Shown piece by piece: positions 12,842-19,033 of a DNA stretch of 19,033 nt. The notes under the pieces were generated by a model. The model searched no databases, had not been told where the DNA came from, and saw only the letters and a list, made by a program, of their open reading frames with translations. Made by a program: the position numbers and the translations under genes. This DNA is from Actinomycetes bacterium. GTDB taxonomy: Bacteria; Actinomycetota; Acidimicrobiia; Acidimicrobiales; RAAP-2. The stretch is from contig JAJYXS010000110.1 of NCBI GenBank assembly GCA_021801615.1, positions 1 to 19,033 of the forward strand, read 5' to 3'. Numbering within the stretch: position 1 is the stretch's first letter; each line of letters begins with the position of its first letter.

Positions 12842-14446
12842 ATGGCCGTGAACCGCGTGCTTCGAAGAGGTGGCAAGCCTGCAGCGCTGGGCTCGGACCT
12901 CGAGACTCTCCACGAGCTGGGCTACGCCCAGCGCCTGCTGCGGGAGATGGGAGGGTTCTCGAACTTCGCGATCTCGTTCACGATCATCTCGATCCTTGCG
13001 GGGACGCTTACCCTCTACGGCTACGGGATGACCACGGGCGGCCCAGTCGACATCACCATCGGGTGGGTGATCGTGGCGGTCTTCGTCACGATCATCGGGC
13101 TGTCGATGGCTGAGATCTGCTCGGTCTACCCCACTGCAGGAGGCCTCTACTACTGGAGCGCCAAGCTCGCCCCGCCATCCCAGCGCGCGGGGTGGAGCTG
13201 GATGGTCGGTTGGTTCGACGTCATGGGAGAGGTCGGCGTCACCGCGGGCATCGACTTCGGGCTCGCGTTCTTCCTCACTGCGTTGCTGAACCTGCTCTTC
13301 GGCTATCCGACCTCACCGCCGTGGGTCATCCTCATCTACGGGATCATCCTGTTCATCCACGGCATGCTCAACACGTTCGGCGTGAGGCTCGTTGCCTTCT
13401 TGAACGACCTCTCCGTGTGGTGGCACGTGGTGACGGTCTTCCTCATGGTGGGCATCCTGTTCGCCATCCCCCAGCATCACGAGTCGATCGGCTTCGTCTT
13501 CACGAAGTTCGTCAACCAGACGGGGTGGCACGCCAGCTGGTACGTGTTCCTGCTCGGGTTGCTCCTCGCCCAGTACACCTTCACCGGGTACCACGCGTCG
13601 ATCCACATGACCGAAGAGACGCGCAACTCCCGTACGGCGCCGTCGTGGGGCATCGTGATGTCGATCCTCATCTCCTTCGTGCTGGGGTGGATCCTGCTCA
13701 TCACGGTCACCTCGGCCATCCAGCCTCACACGTACCAGAGCGCGATCACGAGCTCCACGGGCGTGCCGCCCGTCCAGATCTGGATCGACGCCGTCGGGCG
13801 GCACATCGGGGAGCTGCTCTTGTTCCTGGTGATCGGCGCGCAGTTCTACTGCGGCATGGCGTCGGTCACCTCGAACTCCCGGATGATCTTCGCCTTCTCG
13901 AGGGACGGGGCGGTTCCCGGGTCGCGCCTGTGGCGGCAGATCAACCCTCGTACCCGCACCCCGACGAACTCGTGCTGGCTCGCGGCCGGCGCCGCGTTCG
14001 TGCTCGGCCTCCCCTATCTCGTGAGCTCGACCGCTTACGCCGCAGTCACGTCGATCGCAGTGATCGGGCTCTACATCGCCTACGTCACGCCGGTGCTGCT
14101 GCGTCGCCTGCAAGGGAAGCGCTTCAAGACGAGCGTCTGGCACCTTGGCCGCTGGAGCGCCCCTCTCGGGTGGATCGCGGTCGTGTGGACCGCCTTCATC
14201 ACGGTGCTGTTCTGCCTGCCGACTGTGTACCCGGTGACCTTCGGCACGTTCAACTACTCGGTCGTCGCGGTCGCCGTCGTCTTGTTCGGCGCCGGGGGCT
14301 GGTACCTCCTTTCTGCGAAGAAGTGGTTCCACGGGCCCCAGATCGAAGGGAACCCCGAAGAGCTGAGGCGGATCGAGCTCGAGCTGGGCGGCCCGGTGCC
14401 GGTCGAAGGCCTTCCCGAAGAGGCTCCCGCCGGCGAGCCCGCATGA
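12842..14446 (+). CDS. APC-superfamily amino acid/amine permease (ACT family)
   Basis: This 534-aa membrane transporter has about 12 hydrophobic segments. The N-terminal signature LHELGYAQRLLREMGGFSNF and SFTIISILAG, the AEICSVYPTAGGLYYWSA block after helix 2, and the HMTEETRNS loop are typical of the amino acid/choline transporter family. That family includes GABA, choline and amino acid permeases. It likely imports the substrate used by the ligase and dehydrogenases that follow. The exact substrate cannot be read from sequence, and a polyamine, ethanolamine, choline-like or GABA-like molecule is possible. The hydrophilic C-terminal tail is Glu/Pro-rich. Start ATG 12842 follows a good Shine-Dalgarno. 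The gene is the first of a four-gene operon and its stop overlaps a short relay ORF leading to the GS-like gene. Confidence 0.92.
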   Translation: MAVNRVLRRGGKPAALGSDLETLHELGYAQRLLREMGGFSNFAISFTIISILAGTLTLYGYGMTTGGPVDITIGWVIVAVFVTIIGLSMAEICSVYPTAGGLYYWSAKLAPPSQRAGWSWMVGWFDVMGEVGVTAGIDFGLAFFLTALLNLLFGYPTSPPWVILIYGIILFIHGMLNTFGVRLVAFLNDLSVWWHVVTVFLMVGILFAIPQHHESIGFVFTKFVNQTGWHASWYVFLLGLLLAQYTFTGYHASIHMTEETRNSRTAPSWGIVMSILISFVLGWILLITVTSAIQPHTYQSAITSSTGVPPVQIWIDAVGRHIGELLLFLVIGAQFYCGMASVTSNSRMIFAFSRDGAVPGSRLWRQINPRTRTPTNSCWLAAGAAFVLGLPYLVSSTAYAAVTSIAVIGLYIAYVTPVLLRRLQGKRFKTSVWHLGRWSAPLGWIAVVWTAFITVLFCLPTVYPVTFGTFNYSVVAVAVVLFGAGGWYLLSAKKWFHGPQIEGNPEELRRIELELGGPVPVEGLPEEAPAGEPA

Positions 14447-14469
14447 CCGGCAAGGCCGGACGAGCATGA
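14443..14469 (+). CDS. Eight-codon relay ORF between permease and GS-like gene
   Basis: ATG 14443 overlaps the permease stop (ATGA) and encodes MTGKAGRA. Its TGA (14467-14469) overlaps the GS-like start ATG (14466) as a second ATGA. The GS-like start itself has only a poor Shine-Dalgarno (GGACGAG). Translation of this minicistron is unproven. Confidence 0.4.
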   Translation: MTGKAGRA

Positions 14470-15827
14470 CCCAAGACCGCGAGCACGCGCTGGAGGAGCT
14501 GCGTGCGGCAGCACAGCGCGGCACCGTCGACACCGTCCTCGTCGTGATCACCGACATGCAGGGACGGCTCCAAGGGAAGCGAATGGACGTGCGCTTCTTC
14601 GTGGACGAGGTGGCGCGCCACGCCACGGAGGGGTGCAGCTACCTGCTCGCGGTCGACGTCGACATGAACACGGTGGGCGGGTACGCGATCTCGTCTTGGG
14701 AGACCGGCTACGGCGACCTCGTGATGCGCCCGGACCTCTCGACGCTCCGTCCAGTGCCCTGGCACGAGCGGACCGTGCTCTGCCACGCCGACGTGGAGTG
14801 GGAGAACGGCTCCCCGGTCGAGGAGTCGCCGCGTGCGATCCTCAAGCGCCAGGTGGCGAGGCTCGCAGAGCGCGGATGGACGGGGCTCGCGGGCACCGAG
14901 CTCGAGTTCATCGTCTTCGAGGACCGCTACGAGGACGCGTGGCGCCGCGGCTACCGAGACATGACGCCCGCCAACAGCTACAACGTCGACTACTCGATCC
15001 TCGGCACCTCGAGGATCGAGCCTTTGCTCGGCCGCATTCGGCGTGAGATGCGCGACGCGGGAATGGCGGTCGAATCGGTGAAGGGCGAATGCAACCTGGG
15101 CCAGCACGAGATCGCCTTCCGCTATGCAGACCTCCTCTCCAAGGCCGACGAGCACGTGGTCTACAAGACCGGTGCCAAGGAGATCGCCGCCCAGGAAGGC
15201 AAGTCGCTCACGTTCATGGCGAAATTCAACGAACGTGAGGGCAACAGCTGCCACGTCCACCTCTCGCTTCGCGACGCACGGGACGTCCCGATCTTCGCAG
15301 GTGAGCTCGAGCACGGCACCTCCGAGGTCCTCGGCTGGTGGCTCGCGGGCATGCTGGCGAGCCTTCCGGAGCTGACCCTGCTCGTCGCGCCGAACGTCAA
15401 CAGCTACAAGCGCTTCGCTGAGGGCTCCTTCGCCCCGACGGCGGTGGCGTGGGGGAGGGACAATCGAACCTGTGCCTTCCGGCTGGTCGGGCACGGACCC
15501 TCGCTCAGGGCCGAGTGCCGGGTCCCCGGTGGCGACGTCAACCCGTACCTTGCGCTCGCGGCGCTCGTCGTCGGGGGTCTGCACGGCGTGGAGAACCGCC
15601 TGCCCCTCGAAGAAGAGCTCCGCGGCAACGCGTACGCGAGCGACAAGCCGAGGATCCCGGCGACGCTCCGGGACGCGGCGGAGCTCTTCGGCCGGAGCCT
15701 CGTCGCCCGCAAGGCGTTCGGGGATGCGGTGGTGGAGCACTACACCCAGATGGCTCGCGTTGAGCTTGCCGCGTTCGACGCCGCGGTGACCGACTGGGAG
15801 CGCTACCGGGGCTTCGAGCGGCTGTGA
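14466..15827 (+). CDS. Glutamine synthetase-like gamma-glutamyl-amine ligase (GlnA3/GlnA4/PuuA type)
   Basis: This 453-aa enzyme has the glutamine synthetase fold. Seen are Glu145/Glu147 in GTELEF, Glu208 and Glu215 in KGECNLGQHEIAF, His263/His265 in NSCHVHLSL, NSYKRF (312-317), Asn333-Arg334, and Glu350-Cys-Arg352 followed by NPYLALAA. It lacks the classical DGSS ammonium-site sequence and the tyrosine adenylylation motif NLYDLP. Instead it carries RGNAYASDKPRIPATLRDA, typical of GS-like enzymes that join glutamate to amines. Known examples in Streptomyces use polyamines (GlnA3) or ethanolamine (GlnA4), and PuuA uses putrescine. A gamma-glutamylation step in amine catabolism is therefore likely. 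Neighbours (permease, aldehyde dehydrogenase, SDR) support this. I recall an M. tuberculosis cluster glnA4-aldC-SDR with a similar order. A true glutamine synthetase is unlikely. Confidence 0.9.
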   Translation: MTQDREHALEELRAAAQRGTVDTVLVVITDMQGRLQGKRMDVRFFVDEVARHATEGCSYLLAVDVDMNTVGGYAISSWETGYGDLVMRPDLSTLRPVPWHERTVLCHADVEWENGSPVEESPRAILKRQVARLAERGWTGLAGTELEFIVFEDRYEDAWRRGYRDMTPANSYNVDYSILGTSRIEPLLGRIRREMRDAGMAVESVKGECNLGQHEIAFRYADLLSKADEHVVYKTGAKEIAAQEGKSLTFMAKFNEREGNSCHVHLSLRDARDVPIFAGELEHGTSEVLGWWLAGMLASLPELTLLVAPNVNSYKRFAEGSFAPTAVAWGRDNRTCAFRLVGHGPSLRAECRVPGGDVNPYLALAALVVGGLHGVENRLPLEEELRGNAYASDKPRIPATLRDAAELFGRSLVARKAFGDAVVEHYTQMARVELAAFDAAVTDWERYRGFERL

Positions 15828-15831
15828 CCCG

Positions 15832-17196
15832 GTGGTGACCCACGACGTCGTCAGCCCGGTCGACGAGACCGTCATCGCCTCGGTGCCCTCGGCGACACAA
15901 GATGCGGTCGACGACGCCATCGAGCGGGCGTCGAGAGCACATGGCGCATGGGCCGCCGTCGCGCCGGGGGACCGCGCGCGCCTGCTCCGGCGCGCGGCGG
16001 AGGCGGTCGACTCCGCGAGGGAAGAGCTTGCTGCGCTCGAGGTGCGCAATTCAGGCCACACCATTGCTAACGCCCGCTGGGAGGCCGGGAACGTCCGCGA
16101 CGTCCTCGCCTACTACGCGGGCGCCCCCGAACGACACTCGGGCCGGCAGATCCCGGTCCCTGGGGGCGTGGACTTCACCTTCTACGAGCCCCTCGGGGTC
16201 GTTGGGGTCATCGTGCCGTGGAACTTCCCCATGCCGATCGCGTCCTGGGGCTTCGCGCCGGCGCTCGCGGCCGGCAACTGCGTCGTCTTGAAGCCCGCCG
16301 AGCTCACCCCGCTCACCGCAGTGCGGATCGCCGAGCTCTGCCACGACGCGGGGATCCCACAGGACGTCTTCCAGGTGGTGACCGGGGCTGGCAGCACGGT
16401 CGGGTGGCGGTTCGTCACCCACGAGAAGGTCCGCAAGGTCTGCTTCACCGGCTCGACCGCGGTGGGGAAGCAGATCATGGCCGGGTGCGCCGAGCAGGTG
16501 AAGCGGGTGACGCTCGAGCTCGGAGGCAAGAGCGCCAACATCGTCTTCTCCGACGCGGACCTCGAGCGCGCCGCCGCGAGCGCGCCGACGTCGATCTTCG
16601 ACAACGCGGGCCAGGACTGCTGCGCCCGATCACGCCTCCTCGTGGAGCGCTCCGTCTACGAGAGGTTCATGTCTCTCCTCGAGCCTGCGGTGCGCGCCTT
16701 CAAGGTGAAGGATCCGTCGGCGGAGGACGCCCAGATGGGGCCGTTGATCAGCGCCGAGCAACGCCGGGTCGTGTCGGGCTACGTCACGGGCTCTGCGAAG
16801 GTGGCCTTCCGCGGCAGCGCGCCCGAGGGTCCGGGTTACTGGTTCCCCCCGACCGTGCTCGCCCCGGTGTCACCCGATGACCGCGTCGCACGCGAGGAGA
16901 TCTTCGGGCCCGTGCTCTCCGTGATCCCCTTCGAGGACGAAGCGGACGCGGTGCGGATCGCCAACGACACGGTCTACGGGCTCTCGGGCTCCATCTGGAC
17001 CAACGACGTCTCGAGAGCGCTCCGAGTGGCGAGAGGCGTCGAGTCGGGGACGCTGTCGGTGAACTCGCACTCCTCGGTGCGCTACTGGACTCCCTTCGGG
17101 GGCTTCAAGCAGTCGGGGCTCGGACGTGAGCTCGGTCCCGACGCGCTGTCAGGGTTCAGCGAGGTGAAGAACGTGTTCATCGCGACCGAAAGGTGA
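15832..17196 (+). CDS. NAD(P)-dependent aldehyde dehydrogenase
   Basis: This 454-aa dehydrogenase oxidises an aldehyde to the acid. Catalytic and binding residues are intact: Asn131 in PWNFP, Lys154 in VLKPAE, FTGSTAVG (205-212), the general base Glu229 in ELGGKS, nucleophile Cys263 in GQDCCARSR, Glu356 in EEIFGP, and PFGGFKQSGLGRELG near the end. It is some 25-35 residues shorter than typical betaine-aldehyde-type enzymes because the N-terminus starts directly at the SPVDETVI region. From memory M. tuberculosis AldC (Rv2858c) is about the same size. It lies four bases after the GS-like gene, and GTG 15835 could also serve as start. In this cluster it would oxidise a gamma-glutamylated aminoaldehyde, which is inference. 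Confidence 0.94.
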   Translation: MVTHDVVSPVDETVIASVPSATQDAVDDAIERASRAHGAWAAVAPGDRARLLRRAAEAVDSAREELAALEVRNSGHTIANARWEAGNVRDVLAYYAGAPERHSGRQIPVPGGVDFTFYEPLGVVGVIVPWNFPMPIASWGFAPALAAGNCVVLKPAELTPLTAVRIAELCHDAGIPQDVFQVVTGAGSTVGWRFVTHEKVRKVCFTGSTAVGKQIMAGCAEQVKRVTLELGGKSANIVFSDADLERAAASAPTSIFDNAGQDCCARSRLLVERSVYERFMSLLEPAVRAFKVKDPSAEDAQMGPLISAEQRRVVSGYVTGSAKVAFRGSAPEGPGYWFPPTVLAPVSPDDRVAREEIFGPVLSVIPFEDEADAVRIANDTVYGLSGSIWTNDVSRALRVARGVESGTLSVNSHSSVRYWTPFGGFKQSGLGRELGPDALSGFSEVKNVFIATER

Positions 17197-17203
17197 GTGC
17201 CCG

Positions 17204-18019
17204 ATGCAAACAGGTGGGTCGACAAGAGCCGGCGCGCGGTCGGGAGGCGGGCGGCTCGACGGAAAGGTCGCGGTGGTCACGGGCGCGGCGAGCGGGATCG
17301 GGCGGGCCTCCGCGCGGCGCTTCTCCGCTGAGGGCGCGCGCGTCGTCGTCGCGGATCTCGACGAGCGCGCGGGCAAGGCGGTGGCCGACGAGATCGGCGG
17401 GCTCTTCGTCAGAGCGGACGTGACGAGCCGAGAGGACGTCGAGAAGATGTACGACACCGCGATCGGCACGCTCGGCCGGCTCGACGTGTGCTTCAACAAC
17501 GCCGGCATCTCTCCTCCCCAAGACGACTCGATCCTCACGACCGACCTCGACACGTGGCGGCGGGTCCAGGAGGTGAACCTCACGAGCGTCTTCCTGTGCT
17601 GCCAGGCCGGGATCGCCCGGATGCTGGAGCACGGCGGGGGGAGCATCATCAACACCGCGTCCTTCGTCGCGCTCCTGGGCGCGGCGACGTCGCAGATCTC
17701 CTACACCGCCTCGAAGGGTGGTGTGCTCTCGCTCTCCCGTGAGCTGGGCGTCCAATTCGCCCGCCGAGGCATCCGGGTGAACGCGCTCTGCCCCGGTCCC
17801 GTCAACACGCCGCTCCTTCAGGAGCTGTTCGCAAAGGACCCCGAGCGTGCGGCACGCAGGCTCGTGCACGTGCCGATGGGCAGGTTCGGCGAGCCGGAGG
17901 AGATCGCCGCGGCCGCCGCGTTCTTGGCGTCGGACGACGCGTCGTTCATCACTGCGTCAACGTTCATCGTGGACGGGGGCATCCACGCCGCGTACGTGAC
18001 CCCGCTCGACGGGGAGTGA
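17204..18019 (+). CDS. Short-chain dehydrogenase/reductase (classical SDR)
   Basis: This 271-aa oxidoreductase has a Rossmann fold. The cofactor motif is TGAASGIG (26-33). Asp51 at the end of strand 2 (VVVADLD) favours NAD. NNAG is at 98-101, and the catalytic tetrad is Asn125, Ser153, Tyr167 and Lys171. The C-terminal IVDGG motif is present. It probably oxidises a secondary or primary alcohol or reduces a carbonyl in the pathway of the preceding genes. Substrate is not readable. The first 17 residues are a Gly/Arg-rich extension before the fold, so a later start is possible. ATG 17204 lies seven bases after the aldehyde dehydrogenase stop, with AAAGGTGAG just upstream. It is the last gene of the operon. 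The 37-bp gap to convergent trpS shows no clear terminator. Confidence 0.93.
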   Translation: MQTGGSTRAGARSGGGRLDGKVAVVTGAASGIGRASARRFSAEGARVVVADLDERAGKAVADEIGGLFVRADVTSREDVEKMYDTAIGTLGRLDVCFNNAGISPPQDDSILTTDLDTWRRVQEVNLTSVFLCCQAGIARMLEHGGGSIINTASFVALLGAATSQISYTASKGGVLSLSRELGVQFARRGIRVNALCPGPVNTPLLQELFAKDPERAARRLVHVPMGRFGEPEEIAAAAAFLASDDASFITASTFIVDGGIHAAYVTPLDGE

Positions 18020-18056
18020 CGCGCGCTCGTTCCCGCCTTCTTCGCCGGACACGACC

Positions 18057-19033
18057 TCAGCCGAGCAGCCCGACCGCCTCTGCAGCGCTCGCGTAGGTCA
18101 CCGACGCGATCTCGTGGGCCCGCGCGGCGCCGGACCTCAAGACCGCATGGACCGTCGCGGGGTCCGCGCGGAGCTCGCGGGCGCGCTCGCGCACGGGCCG
18201 GAGCATCTCTGCGAGCGCTTCTGCGAGGTCGCGCTTCAAGTCCGCGTAGCGCGTGTAGGCGCCGGCGACCTCCTCGGGCTTGCGCCCGGTGGCGACCGCC
18301 ATGAGCGCGAGGAGGTTGGCGAGCCCGGGCTTGGCCTCGGGGTCGTAGCGCATCTCGCCGTCGGTGTCGGTGACGGCCCTTTTCACCTTGCGCGCGATCA
18401 CCTCGGGGTCGTCGAGCACGTCGATGGTGCCGAGCGGCGAGTCGACGCTCTTGGACATCTTTTGCTCGGGGTGCTGGAGGTCCATGACGCGCGCCCCGAG
18501 CGTCGGGACCGCCGCCTCGGGGATCACGAAGAGCTCGCCGTAGCGGCGGTTGAAGCGCTGGGCGAGCTCTCGGGCGAGCTCGAGGTGCTGGCGCTGGTCC
18601 TCGCCGACAGGCACCCGGTCGGTCCTGTACAAAAGGATGTCGGCCGCCATGAGGACCGGGTAGGTGAAGAGCCCGGCGCGCACGCTGTCCTGCCTGCCCC
18701 CTTTCGCCTTGAACTGGGTCATCCGGCGGAGCTCGCCCATCGTGGCGGTGCACTCGAGGAGCCAGGTGAGGCGCGTGTGCGCGGGGACGTGGCTTTGGAC
18801 GAAGATCGTGGAGCGCTCGGGGTCCAAGCCGACCGCGAGCAGGTTCACCGCGGCGGCGAAGGACTTCTCGCGCAAATAGGCGGGCTCGATCTCCTCGGTG
18901 AGCGCGTGCAGGTCGACCACGCAGTAGAAGGCGTCGTGGTGCTCTTGGTCGGCGACCCACTGGCGGAACGCGCCCACGTAGTTGCCGAGGTGGAAGTCGC
19001 CCGAGGGCTTCACGCCCGAGAAGACCCGCTGCA
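18057..19033 (-). CDS. trpS: Tryptophanyl-tRNA synthetase, start codon cut by window edge
   Basis: This class-I synthetase charges tRNA-Trp. The minus strand reads QRVFSGVKPSGDFHLGNY from the edge. It has the HIGH-equivalent HLGN (about 15-18, counting a start codon just outside the window), GEDQRQHLELAR, and KMSKS (about 192-196). The last two visible bases are TG in frame, so the base just outside probably completes ATG or GTG. That gives a protein of about 325 residues, close to the family norm. It converges on the SDR gene. An internal GTG at 19013 would remove the conserved RVFSG opening and is rejected as start. Confidence 0.96.
   Translation of the reverse strand, partial: QRVFSGVKPSGDFHLGNYVGAFRQWVADQEHHDAFYCVVDLHALTEEIEPAYLREKSFAAAVNLLAVGLDPERSTIFVQSHVPAHTRLTWLLECTATMGELRRMTQFKAKGGRQDSVRAGLFTYPVLMAADILLYRTDRVPVGEDQRQHLELARELAQRFNRRYGELFVIPEAAVPTLGARVMDLQHPEQKMSKSVDSPLGTIDVLDDPEVIARKVKRAVTDTDGEMRYDPEAKPGLANLLALMAVATGRKPEEVAGAYTRYADLKRDLAEALAEMLRPVRERARELRADPATVHAVLRSGAARAHEIASVTYASAAEAVGLLG

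Noticed and set aside
14250..16064. 604-codon minus-strand open frame opposite permease, GS-like and aldehyde dehydrogenase genes
   Set aside because: Arg/His/Val-rich translation with no recognisable domain. The plus-strand genes have intact catalytic motifs.
16612..16635. Tandem cysteines at the aldehyde dehydrogenase active site as an anomaly
   Set aside because: I recall GQDCCAR-type active sites in related dehydrogenases. The first Cys is in the expected place.
18020..18056. Bidirectional terminator between SDR and trpS
   Set aside because: No self-complementary stem of useful length or U-run could be found in the 37 bp.

Overview
The window is very GC-rich, with mostly GTG start codons and dense co-directional genes. 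It fits a high-GC actinomycete-type bacterium (Actinomycetota). The best pointer is gene order. HAD phosphatase, small gene, tlyA, NAD kinase, recN, pyrG, NUDIX, xerD repeats the order I recall from Mycobacterium tuberculosis Rv1692-Rv1701, but with nothing between recN and pyrG. An Acidimicrobiia-like lineage is possible but cannot be settled from this sequence. No tRNA, rRNA, insertion sequence or CRISPR array is visible, and no gene-free gap exceeds about 220 bases.

Layout. (1) 1-1255, minus strand: a CUT1-type sugar ABC transporter ATPase, translationally coupled (ATGA) to a gene running off the left edge. (2) 1395-10097, plus strand: the conserved block of HAD phosphatase, a phasin-like protein with a histone-like lysine tail, tlyA, nadK, recN, pyrG, a NUDIX hydrolase and xerD. 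(3) 10286-11756: a TraR/DksA-type zinc-finger protein and an M50 site-2-type membrane protease with a Pro/Tyr-rich head. (4) 11813-18019: a catabolic cluster of FCD-type GntR regulator, APC permease, glutamine-synthetase-like ligase, aldehyde dehydrogenase and SDR. (5) 18057-19033, minus strand: trpS, cut one base before its probable start codon.

How the genes work together. The middle block is housekeeping: rRNA methylation, NADP and CTP synthesis, DNA repair, chromosome dimer resolution. The right-hand cluster reads as uptake of a small amine, gamma-glutamylation by the GS-like ligase, then oxidation by SDR and aldehyde dehydrogenase. It sits behind a near-consensus promoter (TTGACA, 17 bp, CATAAT) with a 20-bp-phased direct repeat that could be the regulator's operator. 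No amine oxidase or gamma-glutamyl hydrolase is present here, so an amino alcohol such as ethanolamine is a reasonable guess as substrate.

Two patterns cross gene boundaries. First, at least eight genes in the left 11 kb carry short tandem DNA repeats (12-33 bp, nearly all multiples of three) at protein ends, linkers or loops, while the catabolic cluster shows none. One 23-bp repeat has copied the NUDIX/xerD stop-start junction and leaves an eight-codon relay ORF between them. A similar eight-codon relay links the permease and the GS-like gene. Second, four transcription units start without a Shine-Dalgarno sequence, with a TAnnnT box 6-8 bases before the start codon, as expected for leaderless mRNAs.
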